Made by a program: the position numbers and the translations under genes. From Lichenostomus cassidix (Eukaryota; Chordata; Aves; Passeriformes; Meliphagidae), in the NCBI GenBank assembly GCA_008360975.2, contig CM039183.1:78404350-78468349 (forward strand): a stretch of DNA of 64,000 nucleotides, given 5' to 3'. A model generated the notes under the pieces. That model did not search any database. It had not been told where the DNA came from and saw only the letters and a program-made list of their open reading frames with translations. This document shows positions 14,501-22,470 of this stretch, one piece after another. Positions within the stretch are counted from its first letter, which is position 1. Each line of letters opens with the position of its first letter.

Positions 14501-17500
14501 TAAATGCCTACAGGAAAAAACTGTCTCACAGAAGGAAAAACTGTCTCCATCAGCAACAAAACTTCTATTCTTCAGATTCAGCAATGTAAGAAACTTCTCA
14601 TAGCCTGCACGCATTAAAAGATTTCAACTTTGGTAGCACATCTGCCCCAGTAAAAGGGTTCAACATTGTTTCCACACTTCCAGGGAGATACAACAATGTT
14701 TCTTCACAGATCTGATATCATGACAGCTAATTATTGTTGCTAGGCAACTCGGTTATTGGAGCTTGAAGAATGCAGCTATGAACAGATTTAACTATAGACA
14801 TATTGATGATAATATGATTATTGCACACCTCCCTAGCAGAATATTTGAAGATATTTAACATTATCAAAACAGGAAGCTACCAAAAGTGGAACTGTGCCAG
14901 CGCTTACAGAAGAAGCTTTTAAGACATTAGGAAGTGTACATTAATTACTTCAGAAAGAGAAAAAGGCATTCAGCACTGAGCCTGGGAGGAGACATATTCG
15001 GGACAATCCTAGTAGGCAAGAATAACAATCCCAATCAACAACAAATATCCACTTAACAACAAAGGAAGAAGGATCTTTGCATACATTACTGACCTGCTCT
15101 TCTGATGGCTGTATTCACTGTGCCATCTTGTGTGCAGCAGTGATTACTGCACATAATAAAATATAAGTATCTGCACAGTCATGGCCTCCTGAAAATTACT
15201 CCAATTTACCAGCAAACTTACTGGAGCAAAAGAAATCTCTTTTATATACCCTTCAGGCTTTTTTTAACTCCCCCGAACCCCTCTTTATATACAAATTTGT
15301 GGCCTATATGACATCTTCTTTGATGAAGAAAATATTGAGGTTTTGAACAAAGTTAGCTCCTGTTCTTTTACTTCACATTCTTCTCGTAAGTTTCTGCTCT
15401 TTCTTACAGAGACACAGTCTAACTACCAATGCAGAGATGTCACTTAGCTTTTCCATAATTATGTTGTTTTACTTCCTGTCCACCTATGAAGTCTACAGAT
15501 AATCTATTCTCAGTTGTGATGTTTTTTTCACTAGTCATCTCAGAACAAAGAAAAGGCAGATATGGAAAAATTTAAGGAAAGATACATATGCAGCTTGGTG
15601 GAGTTCTTGTAAAAACCAACGACAGAGATGCAGTGAAGGCAGGATGAGATTAAAAAGAAAACAGAAGCATTTTTAGGCAGTAATTCCATTTGCAGTAGAT
15701 TTTCTTATTCCAGAGAGAAAAATGAACAGACGCACACAGTAAACAAGCTTTCTTTAGCTGCTCTCCTGCTATAGTTTTAGGAACATATGCAGCTACAGCA
15801 CAGAGAATTAACAACCCTATTATTTTGCCCAAAGGCTGGTACTGAATGACATTTTACCTTTACTTTCACTCTCATCCCCTTCAACACCCAACAATAATAC
15901 CACCCTCACACAGAAATCCTTAACTTTCTTTAGCTGAAGTTCAGACTTGACATTTCATCAAATATAAATGCTGTTTCTTACCAGATCAATGTTATCGCTA
16001 ACAGAACCATTTTTTCTACCGAAGTGTCAAATTAGCTACTCTGATCTTCTTAATCTATCTTCATAGAAATTGGTGTTATTTTCTAACAAATTTAAGGTGA
16101 TATTAGTATATTTTAGCCTCTAAATTATTAAATTGCAGAGCAAACATTTTAGTCCTTTCTGTATGATAATTAGGAACTTCATTTGCAAATATGAAAATAC
16201 CTTCTAGCCACGGCTATTGCTCCAGACCACCTTCATACATTGCTAAAGGTGTAACATATGATTCAATTTCTCAGCTAAAATGTCATTAAAATAATAACAG
16301 AAATAGAATGGCATAGTTACCACAGGTATTTGTTATTGTAGACAGACAATACAATTGCTCTATGTGGCAACTGCCATTTGCATTACTAAGTTTATGAAAT
16401 AGTACATGGGCTTTCATAATTATTTCCCAAAGGCCATTCTACCGGTTTAAGTAGTATTTTTAATATTTTTATGTCTCTGAATGCTCTAAAGCAATCACTA
16501 AAATTAGTCAACTGCTCAAAATAAAACTGTCCAAGACTGAGGAGTGTAAGTACATGTAGGCATTTTCAAAACCCTTTTTTCTTGCTAAGCCCTTTTATTT
16601 GATACATTACCTAAAATCTTGTGTTTAATTATTTTCATAGGTAGCTGTAAAATAGGTATAAAATATGCCCACTTGGAAGAATTGTTAAGAAAGACTTAAA
16701 AGCAAAGAAAATCTTTGTAACACAAAATCTCTTATTTGAAGTTACACCACATTATATCAAGATTACACCTGTCCTAAGCACAGGAGATGCATAGTTTCTT
16801 TTGGAGTGTGGCTTTTGTTGTTGTTGTTTGGGTTTTGTTGCTTCTTCTTTAAGTACAGAAAAGAGAAGACAGGTAAAAAATGCAGAAGTAACATCAGAGC
16901 AACCAACCTCTTATACATATCCAGCAGTCCTCCTTTTTGTTGTGTTTAGCAAGCTCATCTTCAGTCACTTCAATCAGCCTCCCTTTCAAACCAGTCAAGT
17001 CTTTCCCACTTTTAGTCAGTCGAATCCAATCCATAAGACTCCTCCCTGGTTTTAAAGGTACCTGAAAAATAATAAATGTACAAACAACTTCAAACTCTGA
17101 AGGAAGAAAAAGCCACTCAATACACTTTTCTAAGTTCCATAGGAGGGCTCAGAAAAAAAATTAAGAAATAACCCGGCTCACATTATTCACCGCTATTTGG
17201 GAGCCCTATTCAGCATAAAGGGTGCTTAAGGAGGTGTTCTGGGTAGTAATCCAGACCCAGAAATTACTGAATATCAACAAACATTCAGACGACTCTTCCC
17301 AAAGCTAACTGAAGATACCAAGTCTGCCTGTGGTGGTAAATGATTTGAGATATGGTCTAGAAATCTACGAGAATAAAGGAGATTTGAAATCGTGGTCAGG
17401 TAAGAGAAGATTCGAAAGTTCACCTTCACAGTATTCATAAAGACTTTCCACAACCCCTAGAGCTGGGACAGAGGTCTAGTAGCTTCCCAGGGAAGTATTG

Positions 17501-18265
17501 CAATGGCCTGTCCTGAAAAGCAGAGCAAGATCTTCAGGGTATCTAACACCTTCCTTTTCAACAGCACCACAGCCTGGGAACCCTTTTGATCTACACTTTA
17601 ACAGCAGGAAACTGGGTTAAAGAACTGCGGTCTTACAAAGCCACAAGAAAAACAGAAGCAAAAAAATTAAAGCGTACATAGCCCCACATCTCTTAATGCT
17701 ACTTTAGTCCAAGTCTGCTGTCCAGGCGATGTCTGCAGACAACAAGTGTTCTCAAAACCCCTCCAAAGATGAAGATCCAACATGTGAAGCATAAGCTGCA
17801 CGCAGTAATTCCAAGGTGAAAGTCTCCATCACTGCGCAGGAGGAACAGCGAGTGCAGGCAGTGCCGGAAGCGTTATCACCGCCGCCCTCCCGAACGAGAA
17901 GTACCAAGTGCTCTCCAGCGACGCAGCCGAGCCGCCCCTCGCCCGAGACCCTGCCGTGCTCCCTCGGCGGCCGCTGGAGTACAGACCGCCGGAGGGGACC
18001 GGCGGGCGGCAGCCCAGCCCCGGCGGCAGCCCGGAACCGACCGGGAACAGACCGGGAGCCGACCGGCAACCAGCGCAGCTCGGCCGGGCGGGGCGGGGCT
18101 AGGCCAGGCAGTCGCCGCCGGCGCGGGGGGGAAAACGCGGGCGCCCTTCACCACCCCTCAAGCGACGATCGGCGGCAGAGCCGCCCGTACCTTGCTGCGG
18201 GCGCCCGCTGCCGCTCGCTGCTGGGAGCCGGGCGCGGGGAAGGCCGGCGGCGGCACGTTCAGCAT
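2439..18265 (-). CDS. CYB5R4: Cytochrome b5 reductase 4 (NCB5OR), 5' ten coding exons, partial gene
   Basis: The gene encodes a soluble flavoheme reductase that fuses a cytochrome b5 domain, a CS domain and a b5-reductase domain; the family passes electrons from NAD(P)H through FAD to heme and is linked to ER redox and lipid metabolism. Ten exons join in frame: 18191-18265, 16908-17061, 13977-14077, 12094-12178, 7934-7975, 5541-5595, 4121-4178, 3913-4006, 3317-3349 and 2439-2561, giving 820 nt (273 codons plus one base). All borders are GT-AG. The heme ligands are His89 in the HPGG motif and His112 in [11 protein letters not shown], the same numbering as I recall for the human protein. The CS domain starts near residue 171 ([10 protein letters not shown]). 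The family is about 520 residues long, so the FAD/NAD half lies left of the window. Identification is very secure; single exon borders rest on splice consensus, phase and homology by eye. Confidence 0.95.
2562..3316 (-). other. CYB5R4: CYB5R4 intron 9
   Basis: This 755-bp intron is AT-rich and unique except for an old CR1 fragment at about 3206-3275. No coding potential was seen. Confidence 0.85.
3206..3275 (-). mobile_element. Degraded CR1 LINE 3' end fragment
   Basis: The stretch ACCACAGAATATCATGAG, followed by TTGGAAGGGCTC and a GGATCATGGAAGTTCAGCTCC-like run, follows the reverse complement of the avian CR1 3' end with many changes. It lies within about 110 bp of CYB5R4 exon 9, on the downstream side of the exon. 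Confidence 0.65.
3317..3349 (-). CDS. CYB5R4: CYB5R4 coding exon 9, 33-bp microexon
   Basis: The exon supplies [11 protein letters not shown] plus one base, with the first Asp and the last codon split across introns. It fills exactly the segment expected between exons 8 and 10, aligning with a Leu-Ser-His-Glu-Val-type stretch in mammals. The acceptor is ATTTATTTCAG and the donor is GCTG before GTGCGT. A degraded CR1 fragment ends close to its donor side. Confidence 0.82.
3350..3912 (-). other. CYB5R4: CYB5R4 intron 8
   Basis: This is 563 bp of AT-rich intron between exons 8 and 9. I see no repeats or coding signal in it. Confidence 0.85.
3913..4006 (-). CDS. CYB5R4: CYB5R4 coding exon 8 (CS domain)
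   Basis: This 94-bp exon encodes [19 protein letters not shown] and continues to DDHSYLIAV plus one base. It matches the central strands of the CS domain by eye. The donor GTAGGT is good. The acceptor (CTATGAAAG) has a poor pyrimidine tract, so the exact 5' border is slightly less certain than the others. Confidence 0.9.
4121..4178 (-). CDS. CYB5R4: CYB5R4 coding exon 7 (start of CS domain)
   Basis: This 58-bp exon encodes [19 protein letters not shown] after the split Ser codon. The YDWFQT...VTI-like strand opens the CS (p23-like beta-sandwich) domain of this family. The acceptor is TTTTACAG and the donor is CAGAAG before GTAAGT. The following intron is only 114 bp. Confidence 0.95.
4179..5540 (-). 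other. CYB5R4: CYB5R4 intron 6
   Basis: This is 1,362 bp of intron. It holds short homopolymer A runs (for example near 4,647) and no feature I can name. Confidence 0.85.
5541..5595 (-). CDS. CYB5R4: CYB5R4 coding exon 6 (hinge)
   Basis: This 55-bp exon encodes [17 protein letters not shown] and leaves two bases (AG) for a split Ser codon. It completes the hinge before the CS domain and is the least conserved part of the protein. The acceptor is TTTGCAG and the donor is CCAAG before GTGAGT. Phase agrees on both sides. Confidence 0.88.
5596..7933 (-). other. CYB5R4: CYB5R4 intron 5
   Basis: This is 2,338 bp of unique, AT-rich intronic sequence. The open frames inside it are short and lack homology or splice context. 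Confidence 0.85.
7934..7975 (-). CDS. CYB5R4: CYB5R4 coding exon 5, 42-bp hinge exon
   Basis: This short exon encodes [14 protein letters not shown] plus the first base of a Gly codon. It aligns with the variable hinge between the b5 and CS domains, where the mammalian protein has a Lys/Glu-rich stretch ending in LNG. The acceptor is CTATAG and the donor is AATG before GTAAG. Its length is a multiple of three, so skipping it would keep the frame. Confidence 0.85.
7976..12093 (-). other. CYB5R4: CYB5R4 intron 4
   Basis: At 4,118 bp this is the longest complete intron in the window. It contains a CR1 3' end at 10,300-10,720 in the opposite orientation to the gene. The remainder is unique AT-rich sequence with poly-A runs near 8,251 and 9,771. 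Confidence 0.85.
10300..10720 (+). mobile_element. CR1 LINE 3' end, 5'-truncated
   Basis: About 420 bp reads in sense as avian CR1. It has the GGAGAAGAGGAAGCTGAGG segment, then GGAGATCAGGAAGAACTTCC, then CTGCTCAGGGAGGTGGTGGA, and ends GGTTGGACTCGATCTTGGAGG with a degraded ATTCT-type tail (near 10,710). Only the 3' end is present, as usual for 5'-truncated CR1 copies. It lies antisense inside CYB5R4 intron 4. Confidence 0.92.
12094..12178 (-). CDS. CYB5R4: CYB5R4 coding exon 4 (b5 domain, second heme His)
   Basis: This 85-bp exon begins [19 protein letters not shown] and ends in the Pro/Ala-rich start of the hinge (KPIAAPK). The His of VHRW is residue 112, the second heme ligand in this family. 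The acceptor is TGTAG before GTTCAT and the donor is AAAAG before GTGAG. It ends in phase 1. Confidence 0.95.
12179..13976 (-). other. CYB5R4: CYB5R4 intron 3
   Basis: This is 1,798 bp of AT-rich intron. I see no repeat family or gene. The minus-strand open frames here (about 100 residues) are hydrophobic and biased in composition, and look like chance. Confidence 0.85.
13977..14077 (-). CDS. CYB5R4: CYB5R4 coding exon 3 (b5 domain, first heme His)
   Basis: This 101-bp exon encodes [19 protein letters not shown] and ends at DLFDQ. It carries the cytochrome b5 HPGG signature; the His is residue 89 and is the first axial heme ligand. The acceptor is TTCTTCAG and the donor is CAG before GTGAGA. 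The exon ends in phase 0 at codon 110. Confidence 0.97.
14078..16907 (-). other. CYB5R4: CYB5R4 intron 2
   Basis: This is 2,830 bp of unique AT-rich intron with a good AAGAG/GTTGGT donor and a TTCTTCAG acceptor. Nothing else was recognised. Confidence 0.85.
16908..17061 (-). CDS. CYB5R4: CYB5R4 coding exon 2 (residues 26-76)
   Basis: This 154-bp exon begins [19 protein letters not shown] and ends at DCWICIR plus the first base of a Gly codon. It holds the conserved N-terminal block of the family and the start of the b5 fold. The acceptor is CAG before GTACCT and the donor is AAGAG before GTTGGT. It leaves phase 1, which exon 3 completes. Confidence 0.95.
17062..18190 (-). other. CYB5R4: CYB5R4 intron 1
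   Basis: This is 1,129 bp. The part next to exon 1 (about 17,830-18,190) is very GC-rich and belongs to the promoter CpG island, with overlapping GGGCGGGGC boxes near 18,085-18,099. The rest is ordinary intron. Confidence 0.85.
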
Positions 18266-18530
18266 CGTGCCGGGCCAGGCCGCGGCCGGGCCCCGGCGGG
18301 CTGGCGGGCGGAGCGCTGAGGCACAGCGCGCAGGCTCCGCTGCGGCGGGCGGGGCCGCGGCCCGGCCGGGAGCGGGGCTGGCAGCGGGACCGGGAGCAGT
18401 GCCGGCCCCCTCGGGTCGCTGGGCGCTCGGGGCGGACCGCCCGGGCCCGGACATCCCTGGGAGCAGAGAGCGCCGCGCAGCCCGTACGCTGCCTTGTCTC
18501 CCCTCGGGCTGGCGGTTTGCCTCGCCCTGC
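17830..18530. promoter_or_regulatory. CYB5R4: CpG island at the CYB5R4 5' end
   Basis: G+C and CpG density rise sharply from about 17,830 and fall after about 18,530. The block contains exon 1 and several GC boxes (for example GGGCGGGGCC near 18,347 and repeated GGGCGGGG near 18,085). I see no TATA box at a suitable distance upstream of the ATG. This fits a dispersed CpG-island promoter for a broadly expressed enzyme. Borders are by eye. Confidence 0.8.
18191..18265 (-). CDS. CYB5R4: CYB5R4 coding exon 1 (residues 1-25)
   Basis: The exon starts at an ATG with A at -3 and begins [17 protein letters not shown], which closely follows the conserved vertebrate N-terminus. It ends GCAAG before a GTACGG donor, in phase 0. 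The same frame stays open upstream to 18,769, but that stretch is GC-rich and looks like 5'UTR and promoter, so the conserved MLNV methionine is the chosen start. Confidence 0.93.
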
Positions 18531-19424
18531 ACTAAGGTTGGTTTTCCGTCCAGGTCTCCCAGCGCCCGGTGCTGGAGCTGGGAGGTTGTGACTAACACAG
18601 CTGCTTCACCCCAGGCTCTGAAGGTGAAGTGTGAGCAGGCTCTGTGAGGGCCGCTCCCGTCCTGCAGCAGGGCCCCTGGGAGCAGAGGGCACGGGGCAAG
18701 CACTCCCTGCAGGGTGTTGGCACACTGAGCCAGCCCGGCCTGCAGCAGCACAACACAGCACTCAGGCAAGGGCAGATCCAGGTAAGAACACAGGCTTACC
18801 TGACAGAGGCACTGGCCTTAACTTTAAAGCTTGGCATTTGTTTTGTTGCTTTTCTTTTAGGGGCTTTAGCCTTTGTGATGTTTGCCTCAAACTTTGCCTC
18901 AATTATTAAAACCAAGCTCGTTATCTTAACAACTCAATTAGACCTTTTCCTCATTTCTTGATGTCCACTTAACAAACAAATGCAGTATGAAACTATCACT
19001 TGTGTGTATAACAGCACAGCATACGTACATGAGAGCACAAGTGACTTAAGGCAAACACCTCTACAAGACAGGAACTAGATTTGAATTTGGATTCTCCATT
19101 TAGAAAATAGCTGTATTGTTTCTCTTCATGTTTGAAACTGTTGTAACAGCAGGCACAACACAATTCAAATACTTAATCCAATGATTCCTGGATACACTTC
19201 CATATGGAGCCTACTAAATCATAATGACAAGCTTTCTTTGTGTCCTCAGACTTTGAGAAAGTCACATAACCATACAGCCCTTCAAAGCAAGGCATCTGTT
19301 CTCTATTTCAAAAATTCATGTTCAAGTTATGATCTGCAAACTATGGAACCTCAGATATAAAAATACTAATCAATACCTTCCCCACTTAAGGGCAGGAACA
19401 GAACAAAGGGAAAAGGCTCAGATA
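18531..19424. other. Spacer between RIPPLY2 3' end and CYB5R4 5' end
   Basis: This is about 0.9 kb of mixed sequence with no gene of its own. The part nearest the CYB5R4 CpG island may hold upstream promoter sequence, while the part near 19,400 is just past the predicted RIPPLY2 cleavage site. Confidence 0.6.
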
Positions 19425-19444
19425 AAATTACAAGACATCTCAGT

Positions 19445-19450
19445 TTTATT
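19445..19450 (-). terminator. RIPPLY2: RIPPLY2 polyadenylation signal AATAAA
   Basis: TTTATT on the plus strand reads AATAAA on the gene strand, about 105 bp past the stop codon. It is the first canonical signal downstream and implies a short 3'UTR ending near 19,425. I did not verify a GU-rich element. Confidence 0.6.
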
Positions 19451-19553
19451 AAGAATAACTTACATAGAAATAAATTATCTTTAAAAATACTATAATACAT
19501 ATTTATATTATGTTTAAATTAAGTCTTAGAAGTGGCATTGGCCTTCCCTGCAA

Positions 19554-19719
19554 TCAGCAACGTGATTCTGTTCTTGAATCTTGTTCCAGTTCATCTTCAT
19601 CATCTTCACTATCCGAGTCTTCATAAAAGGAAATTGTAGCCTGAACTGGGAAGTTTTTCAGAAGTGCTTCAGCTTCCTGATACAAGTAATCATAACACCT
19701 TGATTTGGGCCAAAATAGT
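19554..19719 (-). CDS. RIPPLY2: RIPPLY2 coding exon 3 (Ripply homology domain, stop)
   Basis: This 166-bp exon including the stop completes Arg89 and reads LFWPKSRCYDYLYQEAEALL, then KNFPVQATISFYEDSDSEDD and the tail ending SRC before TGA. The FPVQATI core is the family signature. The acceptor is TTGTTTCAG. Confidence 0.97.
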
Positions 19720-21895
19720 CTGAAACAAGTATACAATAGATTTGCTTATTGTTATTACATATTTTACTCAGAAGTTGACATGCAAAGAAACAAAGTGAAA
19801 TTCTACTAAGACAAGCATCCTAAAGAGCTTTTCCTTACAGGTTAAATTGCTTTCTACATTCAATTAGGAAAAAAAAATTCTCTGGATTCTTACTTTAATC
19901 TGAAGCGATAAAGATGCATTTAAAGTGCTAGTTTTGCAGCAAAACTACTCTAAAGCACAAGACCCACTGCATCTGAAACTTCCCACTCCAGTACCTCATT
20001 AACAGTACTACCTGGGGATCTGATCCAAGTAGTACTGCCCCTACTGGAACTATTCCTAGGGAATATAATGGGTGTAAAACAGGATCAAAACCACAATTTG
20101 AATCAAATTAGTATTTTCTTACTGAAGGTCCCCAGCCTAGGTAGCTGTTAATAATTGTTTCACACCATTGTAAAATTCAAAGCAATTATAAAGGTCAAGG
20201 GGTGATCAGACCTTAATATTTCATCTGTCTTTCCAAAAATAATCAATAGACTGCTTAAGGAAGATGTCCCACAGATCTAGATTTTAAAGCAGTCTGTGTT
20301 ATATCCAAAAAAGTCTGATAAGATCACAGTTAGGAAGGGCTATCGGCTAATTATAATTTATTGCAATTAATATAATCTAAGTTGCTGTTCCTTTTCAACT
20401 ACCATCCTCTTTTGCTTACAGTTTGGAAACTGCTAGAAGGAACAGACCATGGAAGTCCCAAGAGCCAGGGGACTAGCATACTACAACATAATGAAATGCT
20501 GACTACAGATTGTTTAAAATAGACATGTATTAAGAAACAGAACTAGATGGCTTTCTAGCAATTACAAGAAATACTTTCTAGGCTACTGTTTAACAGTAGA
20601 CTGCTTCCTTTGCAGCACAAAGTCACTGACATCAGCTTTGTAACAGGTCTCCGTTCCCAGTGTTCCCTGCAACAGCATTTACTCAAACCTAAGCATTGGA
20701 GCAGTCACAGTGAAGTGTGCATATATAGTTGCTTAGTTAGTGCATCAGTATTTGAAGGATCAGAGCCTAGATTTGAAAGAAAGCCGCATCTCATCAGAAA
20801 AAACTACCTGTGCAATTATTTTAAGCACCTTGTAACACCTACCAGCATTTCTTAATACAGACTCTCCTACAGATTCAACTGTTCTTACTCTCTGTATTTC
20901 CTTTTCAGAACTGACAGTGCAGATACTATCACGACCTTCGTCGTTAAAGCAGTAGTTACATGAGTATTTTCCTCGGCAATGGTGACTTAGCCAGTCCATA
21001 CCCTCTTCTCCTGCCACTCTCTCCCGTGCCTCCACCTGCTTCCTTGCTCTGGGAGGGCGCTGGATGTTTGCACAGCAACACAGCCTAGGAACTACACGCC
21101 CTTGCCTTTTTTAATCCTGGGCACAGGAATGAGTAGCAAGGTGCATCAGCCAACTCCACCACCACCAAAAAACACTCACATAACTGTGTAATAGGTCTTA
21201 AGTCCCACACCACAGAGGCCCATCAACACCTCAACGATCTTAAATCCACGAGTCCTGGCAATCATTTGCCCAAGGATCTGTCAGTTCAAAAGCACATAGA
21301 TGGCCAATTCACTCCTAAGGCACTTTAATATCTACATAAATATATGGGTGGAAACAAAAGGGGCGGGAGAGCGAGCGTTGCGGCACTGCCCGGGCGAGCA
21401 AGGGACTCCCCTCCTGGCCGCGCAGAGCCACGGGCCCCTGGTCCCGGAGCTCCCCCGCGGGAACCAGCGGCGACCCTGGACAGTCACTTACCTGACGGGG
21501 TGCGTGTACTGCGCCAGCTTTCGGGAGGCTTCCGCCAGCCCGCCGGAGCTGTGGGGCTGCGGAGGAGAGAGCAGAGGTCAGCCCGCCGGCACGGCACCGG
21601 GCCCTCCCCGAGCATCCCCGCCCCGCCGGGACTCCCCAGCCGTGCGTGCGGCGATGCCAACGGCAGATGCTCCGCCGCGCCGAGCCCCACTCACCGCTGC
21701 GGGGCCGGGGCCGCTCCGCCGGGCCGCCTCGCCCGGCGCGGGCACCCACGGTCTCCAGAAGGGCGCAGGGCTGCGCGGCAAGGGCAGGGCCGTCAGGGCA
21801 GGGCCGGGGCGCCCCCCGCACCGGGAGGAGGAGAGGGGCGAGTAGCCCGGCGGGGGCAGCGCCGCTGAGAGCGGGCGGGGGCAGCCGCCCTCCAT
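19554..21895 (-). CDS. RIPPLY2: RIPPLY2 transcriptional repressor, complete
   Basis: Ripply proteins switch T-box factors such as Tbx6 from activator to repressor by recruiting Groucho/TLE, and so set somite boundaries in presomitic mesoderm. Three exons join in frame: 21695-21895, 21492-21556 and 19554-19719, giving 143 residues (human about 128). Exon 1 carries the Groucho-binding WRPW tetrapeptide at residues 47-50 (APFWRPWVP). The Ripply homology block spans roughly residues 80-121, from YTHPVRLFWPKS through YDYLYQEAEALLKNF to PVQATISFYE. An acidic tail (SDSEDDEDELE) follows, then a short QDSRTESRC end. The start ATG has A at -3 and G at +4. The N-terminal half is rich in Pro, Ala and Gly, as its CpG-rich DNA would predict. 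The gene lies upstream of CYB5R4 on the same strand, which is the conserved order. Confidence 0.95.
19720..21491 (-). other. RIPPLY2: RIPPLY2 intron 2
   Basis: This is 1,772 bp of unique sequence joining exons 2 and 3 in phase 2. No further exon is needed, because the junction reads HPV-R-LFWPKS without a gap. Confidence 0.85.
21492..21556 (-). CDS. RIPPLY2: RIPPLY2 coding exon 2
   Basis: This 65-bp exon encodes PHSSGGLAEASRKLAQYTHP and V, and leaves AG of a split Arg codon. KLAQYTHPVR matches the KLYQFRHPVR block before the Ripply domain in mammals. The acceptor is CTCCGCAG and the donor is GTCAG before GTAAGT. Confidence 0.93.
21695..21895 (-). CDS. RIPPLY2: RIPPLY2 coding exon 1 (WRPW motif)
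   Basis: This 201-bp exon (67 codons) begins MEGGCPRPLSAALPPPGYSP and contains WRPW at residues 47-50. The donor is GCAGCG before GTGAGT, phase 0. The intron that follows is only 138 bp. The frame has no upstream stop, but a TATA box 55 bp upstream limits how far the transcript can extend. Confidence 0.92.
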
Positions 21896-21949
21896 CCTCT
21901 GCCGGACCGCGGCCGCTCGCCTGGCACTGCCGCCCGCGGGCCCGGAGGC

Positions 21950-21956
21950 TTTTATA
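21950..21956 (-). promoter_or_regulatory. RIPPLY2: RIPPLY2 TATA box
   Basis: The gene strand reads GGCTATAAAAGCC, a strong TATA box with GC flanks, 55 bp upstream of the ATG. The start site would fall near 21,920-21,926, giving a 5'UTR of about 25-30 nt. A sharp TATA promoter fits a transiently pulsed segmentation gene. Confidence 0.75.
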
Positions 21957-22131
21957 GCCGGCGGCGGGCGCTGCGCGGCGCGGAGCCCCCACCTCCCCCG
22001 GCTCATCTGCCAGCGCCATCCACAAAAAGGCTCCGCGCGAAGGCGCCGCCGTGTAAACACGGGGCGCGGGCGCGTGCATGCCCCAAATGGCCCGGGGAGG
22101 GGAAGCGGGCGTGGGGGGGATTTGGCGAGTC

Positions 22132-22200
22132 GGTGTTAATCGCACTTGAGCAGACACATGGCAGCTGCCGGGGGGCGGGCGGGGGCAGCCCCTGTGGGAA
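22132..22200. promoter_or_regulatory. RIPPLY2: Putative T-box / E-box / RBPJ cluster upstream of RIPPLY2
   Basis: Within 69 bp there is GGTGTTA (22132-22138, T-box half-site-like), CACTTG (22143-22148), CACATG (22155-22160) and CAGCTG (22162-22167), all E-boxes, then TGTGGGAA (22193-22200), a canonical RBPJ/CSL core. The cluster lies about 180-250 bp upstream of the TATA box. Ripply2 is known to be activated in presomitic mesoderm by Tbx6 and Mesp factors, with Notch input into that circuit. Function here is inferred from motifs only. Confidence 0.55.
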
Positions 22201-22470
22201 CGGAGTGGGGGGCGGCGGCACCGGGGACGCGCTCGGCCGCTCTGCGCTCCGGCGGCGGGATCCGGCCGCCGTGACAGCGGCCTTTTGTTGTTGCAGCCGT
22301 GTTTGTTTATGCCCCGAAGCGGCGAGTCACGGCGTGTGGGCACCGCGACCCGCCCGGCCATGGCAGCGCCCGCTGCTCCTCGCAGCAGCAGGCACAGACA
22401 AAGGGACACATCCCGGGCTGGCGGAGAACATGGCGCTCTTTGGATCGCTCCTTACTCAGAAACGCGGCAC

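Larger units (their letters stand above)
21355..22470. promoter_or_regulatory. RIPPLY2: CpG island at the RIPPLY2 5' end
   Basis: A dense GC and CpG block spans exons 1 and 2, the promoter and about 0.5 kb upstream. It produces many long chance open frames on both strands, none of which except the spliced RIPPLY2 frame shows homology. Borders are by eye. Confidence 0.8.

Noticed and set aside
17816..18909. Several plus-strand frames over the CYB5R4 CpG island (up to 167 codons)
   Set aside because: Composition is that of GC-rich DNA and the frames are antisense to CYB5R4 exon 1. No domain or conserved motif.
21315..22409. A 364-codon minus-strand frame over the RIPPLY2 promoter and exons
   Set aside because: It runs through the TATA box, intron 1 and splice sites in a different frame from RIPPLY2. 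It is Ala/Arg/Pro/Gly-rich, as expected from CpG-island DNA, and shows no homology.
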